From: Apophysomyces variabilis
Lineage: Eukaryota; Mucoromycota; Mucoromycetes; Mucorales; Mucoraceae
Assembly: GCA_002749535.1 (NCBI GenBank)
Contig: MZZL01000049.1
Span: 113,647 to 177,646, forward strand
Reading direction: 5' to 3'
Length of the DNA stretch: 64,000 nt
Shown here: positions 54,325-64,000 of the stretch, piece after piece
Layout: each line of letters opens with the position of its first letter
Numbering within the stretch: position 1 is the first letter of the stretch
Program-made: the position numbers and the translations under genes
The notes under the pieces: generated by a model
Told to the model about the DNA's origin: nothing
Databases searched by the model: none
What the model saw: the letters and a program-made list of their open reading frames with translations, nothing else

Positions 54325-55739
54325 TACATCTTGGCCAAACTCTTAAAACTCTCTCGTCTCATCGAGAGCGGATCAACCTCCAACGCGTTCTCTGCCAAAA
54401 TTAATTCTACCAAGAAATTTGATGATCTCTGGAACATAATCAAGGTCAAAGATGACTTTTGAGTTTGATAATATTGCTGCTGACAAGCTCATTCTCTGGT
54501 GCGTCTCCTTTTTCGTTATCCCAGCTAACAAGCACAAGCCAATCGTTCTGACCAATCTTGACGCCCCAACAGAGCTTGAACCGACAGACGACGTCTCCGA
54601 TGCGTTTGAAGATTTGCCACCCAAGAAAAGGATTCAGATTCTTGTCTGGTGCCCTCCGCTAGCACTTCAGGTTTCTTCAGGTAGCAGCTCTTCATTTATT
54701 TACTGGTTTACTGACACTCATTCTTCATCCAAAGCCATTTCAGACAATTTGTGCTTTAATTTATTTTACGCCTAGTAGAAACCGATCAAATTATTACATT
54801 TAAGATCAACATCAACAGCATTTCCCCCAAGACCGTCGATCGTTGGACCGCCACATCAAAAACCGCCACTCTAGACCATCTTCGACAAGTTATCTACCAA
54901 CAACATCCATCACTCCGTGATAGATGAAAAACGCTTGTTTTCGGCCATGGATAAGGCGGATTCCTCTTAGACGACAACGCCCTTCAGAACTACGTCAGCA
55001 GGAATGTTCAGCAGCGCCACACTCACGTAACTTTTCGACTTGAAGACCATCCCGAGGCATTATCAGATGTCACCTATGGAGACAGCTTCAAGCTGCATGG
55101 CGTTTATATTGACCCTCGAAAACCCTTCGACGGCACAGGATTTCTATCGCTTACTTCCGCAAAAACACATTTAGGCGCTCGATAACTTGTACAATACGCT
55201 CGAGGCAGCCACAACATCTATGCCACCGGGCGAGACAGATTTATCAGGAGCCCGCTATTGCAGCAACGCGTTCCTTATGCATGCTGTACCGCTTTTTCCG
55301 GAAATGAAATTGCGACCAGGGAAGGATGTTTGCGGATGGCGAGCGTGGGGCAGCTTGGACTCTGCAATCGAAGTAAAACGGATCCGTTTAGCATGCTTGC
55401 TGTAACAAGTATGAGCCGGATGAGCATCTGATCGAATTCGCTAAGAACGTGAGACAACTTGACGCCATTTCTTCAAATCAGAGACGGAAGCGCAGTGAGG
55501 ATGACGATGATCCAAGATTCTTTTATGGAATTGCAACAGATTGAAGAGACTGATATCTACGACAATGCACGATCGACAAAGTACAAAACATCGGCTACAG
55601 CTTTCCAACAATGCATTCTTCCATGATACCAACGAGGTTCAACCTTGCCGCTGATAGGGACAATTGGAGAGCAGACGCGAAAGGATTCTTTAGACATGTT
55701 ATCTCTCATATGCAGAAAATGGTGGATTGCATTTCTTAG
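54325..55739 (+). pseudogene. decayed second Crinkler (CRN) gene
   Basis: The plus strand opens in the CRN ubiquitin-like domain (ESGSTSNAFSAKINSTKKFD). It shifts frame at about 54450 to FEFDNIAADKLILW and continues PTELEPTDDVSDAFEDLPPK. Later pieces in varying frames read TATSKTATLDHLRQVIYQQH, LEDHPEALSDVTYGDSFKLH, then GWRAWGSLDSAIEVKR. Near 55405-55480 a VTxxK-like segment is followed by basic RRKRSEDDDD. The end is near HVISHMQKMVDC and a stop at 55737-55739. At least six stops or frame changes. Head-to-head with the CRN at 54065. Confidence 0.65.
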
Positions 55740-56815
55740 CCGAAACGAACTAGAATCGAATCATAATAATAAAAACTCCAGGTCCACTAATTACATAAGG
55801 CCCATCTATCTCTACTATATCATATCAACCATATCACAACATAACACAGCGCAGTGCAACAACACAACACCAAATAGATACAGATACAACGAGAGACAGT
55901 TAACGCAGCGCAACGTAGCAACATAACGCATCACAGTGACACAGCAACATTCCGTATACTCGGCCCTATTATCTACATATACCTACTACACTTCATTACG
56001 CACTCTCACCATTTAGTGTACATGCGCCCTCACCACTCTTTGCTCATGCTTAACCATATTGGGACAAGAGTATAAAGCAAGTTGGGATGGCGAGGTGCAA
56101 TGAAACCGCTGTTTTTAAGGATTGAACTACAGCAGTATACTATGTCGTTGCACATGTGAATAGTGGACAAACGATATACAGAGAGCGGTCAGGATGTATA
56201 AGCAAGAGTGTTGAGGACGCATGAACAAGGTTGATGAGGGTGCATAGGCAAAAAGGTCGAGGGCGCATGATCAGAGAACGGTTCCCCTGACACATGATTT
56301 CTTTGTCAATATTACAGTGCTCAAAAGTCACGATACAAAAAAAACTTTTCCATGCAGTCAATCCTCTGCCCCTTTTTTTCTCTGGCTCTCTAAAAATTTC
56401 TTGTCATGCATGCACTACGGTTTAAGTGACAAGCTTATCAGCATTTTAACAATATGGATACCTATAACATGCAGATTCGCAGTTATTTCTGCGCCATCTG
56501 CGTTGTTATGATGCATGAGGATGAGATTGCTTGGCGGCAACTGGATGGCAACATGATCCCGCCTTGCTTGCAATGGTGTTCCCAACCTACGCAGATCCTT
56601 ACTCACATTGTTGTCTGTCGAAATCATAGCCATGGGTCTTATGAGTACCCTTATAGGATGTCAGAGTCAAAAAAGGTTGTCAGGCAGCCAGGATGGCGCA
56701 AGTTCCATTAAAAAGCAGGTACTTTTACAGCTAGTCCTCAATATAAAACGCTTAATAATTTTTTGGTTCTTTCACGAAGGCTATCATTACCAGAGAGTCT
56801 CGTTCCTATGCATTT
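55740..56815. other. no gene recognised; low-complexity stretch
   Basis: 55.83-55.95 kb is CA/AAC-rich (aacacaacac-type words). The rest holds short frames without support. Confidence 0.35.
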
Positions 56816-56818
56816 GAG

Positions 56819-57532
56819 ATGACACCGTCACTCTTAGATTACACTGTCCATAGTCCTCGATTTTATGAAAAAGACATTGATAGACTTGGATCTTCCTACA
56901 ACATATGCACTAGTTACAATGTTGGCCGGTTGGATTCAGTGCACAGTTCAATCTTGCAGAAGAACAAAGATGATCAACACCAGCTAAGGTGCCTTTCAGC
57001 TCATAAAAAGGCCATCCATCTGCTACGTGATGCATTACAAGCTCCTGATATCTTGGCAATGAAGGCAGTGCTGGACAAGTTGCGACTGAGCACTGGCACA
57101 AAGACAAAACATCGTTTCCGTCGCACATCGTGTTTTGTCTGCTCAATTACATTTCAAAGTGTTTTCGCACTGAGGGCATTGTGTCAGGGGATGAACGAAC
57201 CTTTTTCTTTGACCGAGTCATGCCCAGTTTTCAATGTATTGCCGATCATTCAAACCTTGTTGTCTTTGAATGGTAAATATTACTCAGTAAGCGTGAGTTC
57301 CATTAACGACTTGTCAATTGCTAGGGGAGAGAAGCGAGTGGCCAGCCGTATCCAAGCAACAGTAAATGCCACTCACTGGCGCCCCTTGACAGATCGCTTC
57401 GCTGACGGTGTAGGATATGCAACTAGCTTAGGCTACCGGACAGAAAAGGTGTTAATTGTTGAAGCCTCGTCAGGTGGCATAGCCGAAGACGGCGAGCATA
57501 CTGCGTCCGACAGTCTAAAGCTGCTAGTGTGA
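56819..57532 (+). CDS. conserved hypothetical protein (237 aa)
   Basis: Open from ATG at 56819 to 57532 without interruption. No signal peptide. The middle has four cysteines (TSCFVCS, ALCQG, ESCPV), and the end reads VLIVEASSGGIAEDGEHTAS followed by DSLKLL. The V-I-E-A-S-S-G...H-T-x-D-x-L-K-L-L ending resembles a recurrent uncharacterised Mucoromycota protein type that may be mobile-element related; this is recollection only. The frame may lack an N-terminal part or introns. Not assigned to a pathway. Confidence 0.4.
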   Translation: MTPSLLDYTVHSPRFYEKDIDRLGSSYNICTSYNVGRLDSVHSSILQKNKDDQHQLRCLSAHKKAIHLLRDALQAPDILAMKAVLDKLRLSTGTKTKHRFRRTSCFVCSITFQSVFALRALCQGMNEPFSLTESCPVFNVLPIIQTLLSLNGKYYSVSVSSINDLSIARGEKRVASRIQATVNATHWRPLTDRFADGVGYATSLGYRTEKVLIVEASSGGIAEDGEHTASDSLKLLV

Positions 57533-57679
57533 CTTTTTGTATGCAATCATAGGTGCGAAATCTCATTTATCATTGCTAAAAAACGAATATTACATCCTTA
57601 GCTGGAAGCATCAGCAATATAAGCTTAGCCTTTTATTAAAAGATAAAGTAATGATAGCTTATTCACAGATAATATTTCA

Positions 57680-58260
57680 TTTTAGATGATATAATTATTT
57701 AGTAAAGAGAAACAAGGAGCTGCCTGTTCATTTCTCACGACTTTTGTTTCGGTCTTTTTGCAATAGTTGCTGTAAAAGGCGACAAAGCGAGTGCGAATAT
57801 AAAAGATGCATTTCAAGGATTGAAAAATGAAGACCATACTATTGATCCAAGTTATTTTGTGTCTCAAAGATACATGACACTGATCGCTGATGCTGCAAAG
57901 TAGTATGAGGAGTGTATCTGTAACTATGTTGTAGTCAACTTTGAGAACAAGACAATGCAGTATTTGCTTATCCGGTTTCTGACAAAGAAGACTCGGCTTA
58001 CCTTGGAAAAACTACGGTTTCGGAGCGTAAAACTCTAGCAAGATATGCTTATACGGTGGCAACGGAAGATCCATCCAACGAAGTCAAATGACCATAATCT
58101 GTTCCGCATTCAGATGAACGGCAGAAAGCTATGAATAATTTGATTACTTTTCTGGATATCGGACCGTGCCCGATAACTGACTTAACGCTCAATGCACACC
58201 CCGAGAGGTACCTGTCATGGATGCACAAAATGCCGCAGCGAATGAAGAAAAAAAAACTCT
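57680..58260 (+). pseudogene. decayed ORF of unknown function
   Basis: One frame reads AVFAYPVSDKEDSAYLGKTT, then ERKTLARYAYTVATEDPSNE up to a stop at about 58090. The same frame resumes NNLITFLDIGPCPITDLTLN and HPERYLSWMHKMPQRMKKK, stopping at about 58268. The preceding piece (FQGLKNEDHTIDPSYFVSQR) is in another frame. Coding texture is clear, but stops make it a remnant. No domain recognised. Confidence 0.35.
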
Positions 58261-58429
58261 GTATCTGAGAAGAAACGCCCCAAAAGTATATCTCGGAAGC
58301 ATTTGTCTATCAAAATGTAAGAGAGGTAAGCCTTCCGTTTCTCCTTCTTACAGTCTCTGATATGATATCGCAGTCGGTCAACACACCACCCAAGTTTCGA
58401 AGAAGCTCTCATCAGGTCTCAATCATGCA

Positions 58430-59445
58430 ATAAAGAATCTTTATTTTTCAAATTAGGTAGTATAAAAGTTCTTTAACACATTCTAAGTTGGTACGCTTTT
58501 GTTAGATCTACTCGTGGTTGTAAGTGAACCACAAAACAGAGACTTATGTATAGTATGGACATTCTTACAACCACTTTGTAGGCCTCGTGGAGATGTTGGC
58601 AAATATACGATGAATCAATTGAAACATAGCTAGTAGTAGGAAACAATATTACCACAGTAGCGGAACCTCGAGCGTCAGTGTTAATTTATTAAGTGGAAGT
58701 CGGTGAGCGTAATTTCCCCACAAATATTGAAGATGATAGTTAACGATTGATACACAAATATCCATGATTGTTTACCCAGACAGCCCAATGAATGATAAAA
58801 TTCAAGCGAGAGTGGTCTTAGAATGATGACAATAGATCTGTGAAACGTTTGTGGAGTTGGGTTATTGCCTGAATGAGGTTGTATAGTAATTTTTGCTTTT
58901 TTGAGGGGCTTAGCCTGTCATTTCTGTTCCTATCATACCGAAGCAAAGTTCGGTAAAGGTTGGATTTTTCACCCACTAATAGAGAGCGTGATCTGGGTTT
59001 AGACTGTCATGAGACATGTTAGTTTTACCCTACTGATGATATGTTGTAATTGTAATTGAACTTAGTACAAGAGGAAACCGTTCATTCGAATATTTGCTAT
59101 TCGAACCATCAACTGCTCAGACAATGGCCCGGACGTCCGTTGGATTATGGCTGAACGCCTCTACGTCAAAATCCGTACTAGAATGCGACGATCACCACCT
59201 TTTCTGGTGTTAAGTTGAATATGAATAGAGCTTCGGCTCCTGAGTCATACAAGTCAGGATCGCATGAGTGGCGAAAAGGCTGCTTGTGTCCCTGTGCATG
59301 TTAATTTTAAACATTGGAAGAGATAAATCCACTGCAGACGACTTTCTTGAACATGCTATTGTAATCGTGCGAGTAGTCTTGTTACTATGATACAATAAGA
59401 TTAAGGCATCTGTTCTATATATTTGCTCTTATAAGAACATACTTT
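58430..59445 (+). pseudogene. 28S-derived block, copy 2 (about 1 kb)
   Basis: Collinear with 51200-52245 from aaattaggtagtataaaagt to aacatacttttctttg. It contains tcctatcataccgaagcaaa, gtgatctgggtttagact, ggctgaacgcctctacg, gaatagagcttcggctcct and gcagacgactttct. Plus strand. Divergence from copy 1 is moderate. Confidence 0.7.
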
Positions 59446-59459
59446 TCTTTGATACTTTG

Positions 59460-60060
59460 CTGCAGCTAATTGGTAGAGTTAACTGTTGCCTATGAACTTT
59501 GGAATTCTAGTTGAATGAGTTAAGCTACATTACGCTTCTTGAATGCTACCAATTGCAACACTCATTGCTCATACATAGTAGATAAACTGTGAAATTGTGT
59601 TGCTTTCTTATACCCTTTGCTCTATCCTCAACCCCCCTTAATTCCCCGTCTTCTCCTGCGCTTTACACTCTTTTATTTCTTAATCCCATTCCACGTAGGT
59701 TCTCGACATTGTTTTTTAAAATGACTCGAGTATCATATATAATTAGCAACAAATAGTGATTTTCGTAGGATTGCTTTTGGTTGGAGCACTCACAGCTTGA
59801 ATTGTCCCACGATGTTAATATAGCATTTTCCGGAAAGCAGAGTATGCTTCCTTTCAACATATTTATTCAGATTAGGATACCTTATGATAATTGCTACTGT
59901 CATGGTTCTGAGGTGGCGAAGTTCTTTTACTTAGTTATGTTTAGCAATTAACTAGCCTGTAACCTTTTTCCTGCATTTTTGATTCTGAGTCCGTGGGAGG
60001 AAGAATATAACCTTAGTTCTTAAGAACTAGTCTCTGATAGTTCTAACCAAGTCAAAATCA
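59460..60060. other. no gene recognised
   Basis: AT-rich spacer after the 28S block. Confidence 0.3.
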
Positions 60061-60062
60061 AC

Positions 60063-60311
60063 CTAGATATGATTGACGTCCTTCTTCTTGACAATCATAT
60101 CAACTTTGTGGGGATCAACAGCGTAGATACAGTTTCTACAATATGGGCAGCATTTTCCACCATCACCACAGTCTGCATGAGACTTGCATTGAGTAGCAAC
60201 GGTAGAAACGACCAGAAGGAGTGCAAAGGCGGAATAGATAAACTTTATCTTGATAAAGGTAAAGGTACTGACAATTGACAGTTTTATAAAGATTACAAGC
60301 CAGAATATCAA
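60063..60311 (-). CDS. small secreted cysteine-rich peptide (start uncertain)
   Basis: The minus-strand frame ends at 60063 and includes a hydrophobic leader (FIYSAFALLLVVSTVAT), then QCKSHADCGDGGKCCPYCRN and C-I, six cysteines in a compact knottin- or WAP-like spacing, and a basic tail KVDMIVKKKDVNHI. The frame opens at a TTG, so the true ATG is either lost or in an upstream exon; an AG at about 60240 just before the leader could be an acceptor. Looks like a disulphide-rich extracellular peptide; no family assigned. Confidence 0.45.
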   Translation of the reverse strand: MIFWLVIFIKLSIVSTFTFIKIKFIYSAFALLLVVSTVATQCKSHADCGDGGKCCPYCRNCIYAVDPHKVDMIVKKKDVNHI

Positions 60312-60319
60312 TAATGAGT

Positions 60320-62735
60320 GCTGGCCAGGTTGTTAAGCAGAACGGTTAGCAACGGAGCTATTGATGTTTTACGAGACAAGTACAAAACTGAAAAAGATGC
60401 AAATAGACTTACATTGATACTGTCCGATGGTATGGCAGGATGAGATCTGGATTGGTGATTTTAATGTAGTTGAGAATGAAGGTATCTATATTCTCAAAAA
60501 GTTGACCGATGGGGTAAAAATCTCATAGAATTTACGAGTTGATTGTAAAGCCAAGGCTCAGATTTTAAGAAGCATAGCAATTTGTACCACAATCGGTCAA
60601 CACAATTCCAGAGTCGATATTTTCAATGAATCTTGTACCTTTTGTACCACACAGGGCTCTGAGAAGGCGAAAAAAAGCCCTGCTATTCATGGGAACCCAC
60701 ATCAAATAGGCAACCAATACAATTTCATGTTCTAGCTGCTGTGTCTGTTTAGTAATGCTGTATTCCTTGCCAAAGCCAACGAGCTGAGAATACGGCAAAG
60801 GTACGAGCCGAGTCGAGTTGAGTCTGTGTTCATCGCTGCCCACATGGAGACAATAGCTTACATTATCGAATTCACATACAACATACATGAATAGGGTAGA
60901 TATGTATACAACATACTGATATATAGCCGCCTTTCTTAGGTAGGTGAGTATGCAGGCTATCACAATGTGACCTTGAATACAACTCACAAAACGTGAAGGA
61001 TAAATCAAAAGTCGTACTTTTTTTGTAGAATGAGCTTATTGCGTGACCTAAGGATATGATCACGGTAAAGTACAACAAAACTCCACCAGAAGAAGTCGAA
61101 CCGATATCGGTGATAAACAATCAATTTTTTGTCGAACGATGCTTCACTTAAGCTACTGTCATGGTCGACGATCCAAATGGCCAATCGTAAGCAAGCCAAA
61201 GTCGTCTGCAGAAAGACCAAGTCGCCAGCGACTCAACTCACATGACCGCCTGTCTACTCTCCACTCACTGACCGCAGTAGTATCCATATCAGAATAATCA
61301 GCTAGTCTATCGATATCATCCCACCTGGCGCAGCGACCTCAGAAAACTATATAAACCCATCATTTAACTCGAATAAAAAAGACAAGTTCATCTTGGGATC
61401 TATTTTATTACTATATCTTATGCACACCTATCCTGGAAGCTTTAACCATCGAGCTACACAGGCGAAGATTGAGAATGCCTTCACGTGATCTTTCGGATTG
61501 GTTGGTGACTTCTTGGTCGGTGCATTCCTTCAACGTACCAAGGCACACAACACGCGTGTATCACACAGCTGTGTTCACAAACGTCTGTGCTCAAGTTAGG
61601 GGGGGCAATGAAATACTGCAATGGTGGACAAACTATGTAGCTGAAGAACACTTGGCATAAACGCACAAACTCAAATCGATCAACCTTGTTTCCCTATTAC
61701 TGCGACAGCGTACTATCTTCTTCGTCATTCTCATCTACATTTTTTTTACCCGATTGTTACAAGTTTTCTCTTTGATTTTACTGCTAGCTGATAGATCCTA
61801 ATTCATAGTCTTAAAAAAAACAGTAGAGACCAAAAAATATATGATCAAAAGACATTTTTTCAGAGTTCGTCTTTTCCCTTATTTATTCATTTTTCTCCTC
61901 TAGATAACGGTTCTACTTGTACATTTCTAATTTTAGCCCTCTCTTGAAAGCTTAGCAGAATTGCACCTGTCCCCTTCAAAGACTTATCGCTTGCTTGGAG
62001 TATTGTGTTGTCTTGGATCGCAGATTATTGAACAAATAGTCAAGAAGGGTCTCTTGCTGGGTGGAAAAACTTTTTCTTTTGCTTTCTTTTGATCCTGTGG
62101 GATTGTACTTCTTTTTTTTGTTTTCTCCTTTTGCATCTTTCCATTATTGTGTACTTTACTTCTATTATTGAATTCTTTTCTTGATACATTTCTGTAAATT
62201 TGGCACCTGTAACCCTTCCCCCAAAAATATTACCTTTCGAACGTCCTTATTTCTTTTTTCTTCCTTTGTTTTCGAGACATTTTACCCCACAGTTAAGCAC
62301 CGCACGTGAAACCGACCAAAAGTCATAGTGCCACATTTAGGCTGGTGATAAGCGGTGTGACTGAGCCAAAATTGTTGCAAGATACCTTCCCAGTATCAAT
62401 AATAATCATCTTCACGCCCCATTAGGAAACAAAAACATTCCACGGCATTGCCCTGTGACAGATAATTGCCAAAATCGACAAATAACCAATGTACTACCTG
62501 AATGAACACGCTCACGAAAACTATGTTACTGAGTTCTTATACACAAAATTTGTGTTACAAGGCCACATAAATTCAAAGAAGGAAGAGGCGGCTAACAGTG
62601 TCTTGTGTGAGAGTTGCATGGGGAAGGAGTTGGTATCAACTTACCTTAAATAGTCGAAGCTTCTCTTTGCCTTCCTTTCCTCTCTCGCCATACCAGCTAA
62701 TCGTTCAATACGTATTTTCACTTCTCGATTCATTT
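60320..62735. other. no gene recognised
   Basis: About 2.4 kb without an acceptable gene. A TATA-like ctatataaac near 61347 is not followed by a convincing ORF, and short frames at 60565-61220 and 61469-61660 are unsupported. 61.7-62.3 kb is strongly T-rich. Confidence 0.35.
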
Positions 62736-62741
62736 TCGATC

Positions 62742-63638
62742 ATGGCTGAGGAAATCCCAGAAGAAAAAAGAAAAGCTTTTAACAAGGCCTATTTCGAAAT
62801 CCTCTATACTCCTTTTGCCGAAAAGTATGAAGAGAACTGGGAGGAAGAAACATTCTGGAAAGCCGTCGAAGTCTTTAAAATCAAAATCAAGGAGATTGGA
62901 ATCGAGAATCCATTCGACATTCTCAGTAAACATAACATTGCATCTTATGAGGATATCCGTGATAAACGCAAGGCTGGTCCCCCAGTTTGCACCAGGCGTA
63001 ACTGGAAAAGCCCACTCGTTGGTGAGAAGCTTGATGTCCTCGGTCTCGTTGAAAAACTACACCACGTGTCAGGAAGCAAATATGAAGGCAACGAGGACAT
63101 TGTTGTTCTTGACTATTGGGCAACATGGTAATGATTAGCAACGTTCAGGCTATTTTCCATATGGACGACTGATACTGTTGGTTTCTAACGCATGATTTGC
63201 AACCTTGTTAACTTTGTAGGTGTGGGCCATGTCTTGAGCTTGCGAACGAGCTTTCCAACCTTGCGGATAAGCATACAGGACGCCTTGCTGTCATTGGTAT
63301 AAACAATGATGGGCCCATCAAGCAGCACGATCTTGAAAAAGCCAGAGTTTTTATTGAAGGACATAAAGAAAAAATCCGCTATATGTCGTATGTCGATAAT
63401 ACCGAACACTTCGCTAGAACATGTAAGCTTCCGCGAGTGTGTAAACTATATATACATTGCACGAATGATTAACATCCCATAATGTTTTTGGAAAATAGCA
63501 TTGTTCGAGAGATCTGAGTATACTTTTTTACCCTGTCTTTTTATAATTGTGGGTGGCGAAATCAAGTACGTCGGAGACAGAGATTGGTTTAATGCTCATT
63601 TGGAAGAAGCTTTGAAGACTTTATGTCGTGAGGAATAA
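62742..63638 (+). CDS. thioredoxin-fold (TlpA/ResA-like) protein, 242 aa, three exons
   Basis: Exons 62742-63127, 63220-63422 and 63499-63638. Introns of 92 and 76 nt, both GT-AG. The joined frame is exactly 243 codons including the stop. N-terminal ~100 residues are charged and helical (MAEEIPEEKRKAFNKAYFEI). Then comes a thioredoxin core, IVVLDYWATWCGPCLELANE, whose W-C-G-P-C active site is created by splicing exon 1 to exon 2. It continues LAVIGINNDG, a helix, and GGEIKYVGDRDWFNAHLEEA. It lacks a signal peptide and has no cis-Pro motif that I can place with certainty. Likely a cytosolic thiol-disulphide oxidoreductase. The start is chosen at the first ATG giving a clean N-terminus; earlier in-frame codons upstream look untranslated. 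Confidence 0.8.
63128..63219 (+). other. thioredoxin-gene intron 1 (92 nt)
   Basis: gtaatg donor, ctttgtag acceptor; phase 2. Splicing rebuilds the Trp of W-C-G-P-C. Confidence 0.75.
63423..63498 (+). other. thioredoxin-gene intron 2 (76 nt)
   Basis: gtaagc donor, gaaaatag acceptor; phase 1. Restores the frame into FERSEYTFLPCLF. Confidence 0.7.
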
Positions 63639-63734
63639 AATTAAAAAGGAACGTCAAGGGAGATCCTGAGGTTCTTTATATTAGAAAACCATATGTAGCT
63701 GTTTCAACAATTAAAATATCCTGTAAGCTTCAGA

Positions 63735-64000
63735 GTTGCATTGATATTAAAATATCGTACGAAGGGAACCATTCTTTCGGTAGTTGCTATTTTGTCCTAC
63801 GTGAGCAGGTAATGCCCGAAGCTGCTAATGCTGGATAATGGCTGAACGCCTCTAAGCCAGAACCCATGCTGGAAACGATGCTATTTTGTGCGCCTTTTTG
63901 TACGAGAAGGTACAAATAGGTCTTTTTTGGGCCGAAAACCATAATTTGGGCTTGTAGCGGTATTGCGGAAAGGCGATGCAGTTACAGTCTTGATGACAAT
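63735..64000 (+). rRNA. truncated 28S rRNA 3' region (type 1), cut by the window end
   Basis: ggctgaacgcctctaagcca, gtgcgcctttttgtacgaga, aggtacaaataggtctttt, ttgggcttgtagcggtat: nearly the same as the 26.8 kb copy and different from the 51/58 kb type. The 3' part lies beyond the window. Confidence 0.8.

Noticed and set aside
1..64000. tRNA genes, CRISPR arrays, bacterial operons or origins
   Set aside because: No cloverleaf with an A/B-box pair was seen, no spaced direct-repeat array, and gene structure is eukaryotic with GT-AG introns.

Overview
The window looks like eukaryotic fungal DNA, most plausibly from an early-diverging (Mucoromycota-type) fungus. Three lines support this. (1) Genes carry short GT-AG introns of about 76-98 nt. 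(2) Repeated, decayed copies of the 3' part of a fungal 28S rRNA gene are present. (3) The families recognised are Crinkler (CRN) effectors, small secreted cysteine-rich proteins, an NRPS-like carboxylate reductase and fungal transposon remnants. Species cannot be named from the sequence alone. Gene density is low and much of the window is decayed repeat.

Layout. 1-8.1 kb: decayed mobile or conserved-ORF remnants, one small secreted protein gene (5.4 kb) and a GC-rich MITE. 8.1-11.3 kb: one intronless A-PCP-R enzyme on the minus strand, the largest intact gene. 12.5-17.1 kb: 28S fragments mixed with secreted-protein genes, one intact (16.1 kb) and one broken (13.1 kb). 19.4-23.1 kb: a TA-flanked Tc1/mariner-type terminal-inverted-repeat element carrying degenerate ORFs, then a broken OTU-protease gene. 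23.9-25.0 kb: a 1.06 kb inverted-repeat (foldback) element. 25.8-27.3 kb: a secreted protein gene with an intron, followed by a long 28S fragment. 30.7-35.8 kb: DDE transposase remains and a small TIR element. 36-38.8 kb: a secreted eight-cysteine protein and a frameshifted class II hydrophobin-like gene. 40-45.6 kb: a second transposase fragment, a duplicated and broken secreted gene, a CBM14-like chitin-binding secreted protein lying between two 28S fragments, a hAT-type MITE and another secreted protein gene. 46.1-47.4 kb: an unrecognised 419-residue protein with a faint class I terpene-cyclase-like motif. 51.2-59.4 kb: two paralogous 1 kb 28S-derived blocks flanking a head-to-head pair of CRN effector genes, one nearly intact with a single frameshift and one badly decayed. 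60-64 kb: a cysteine-rich secreted peptide, a three-exon thioredoxin-fold (TlpA-like) gene, and a last 28S fragment cut by the window edge.

Together the coding content reads as an accessory, effector-rich compartment (about ten secreted-protein loci and two CRN loci) with one natural-product-type enzyme, embedded in MITEs and rDNA debris. All recognised 28S fragments are on the plus strand and several abut secreted-protein genes. Several effector-type genes have exactly one frameshift, so either rapid pseudogenisation or uncorrected assembly indels must be considered.
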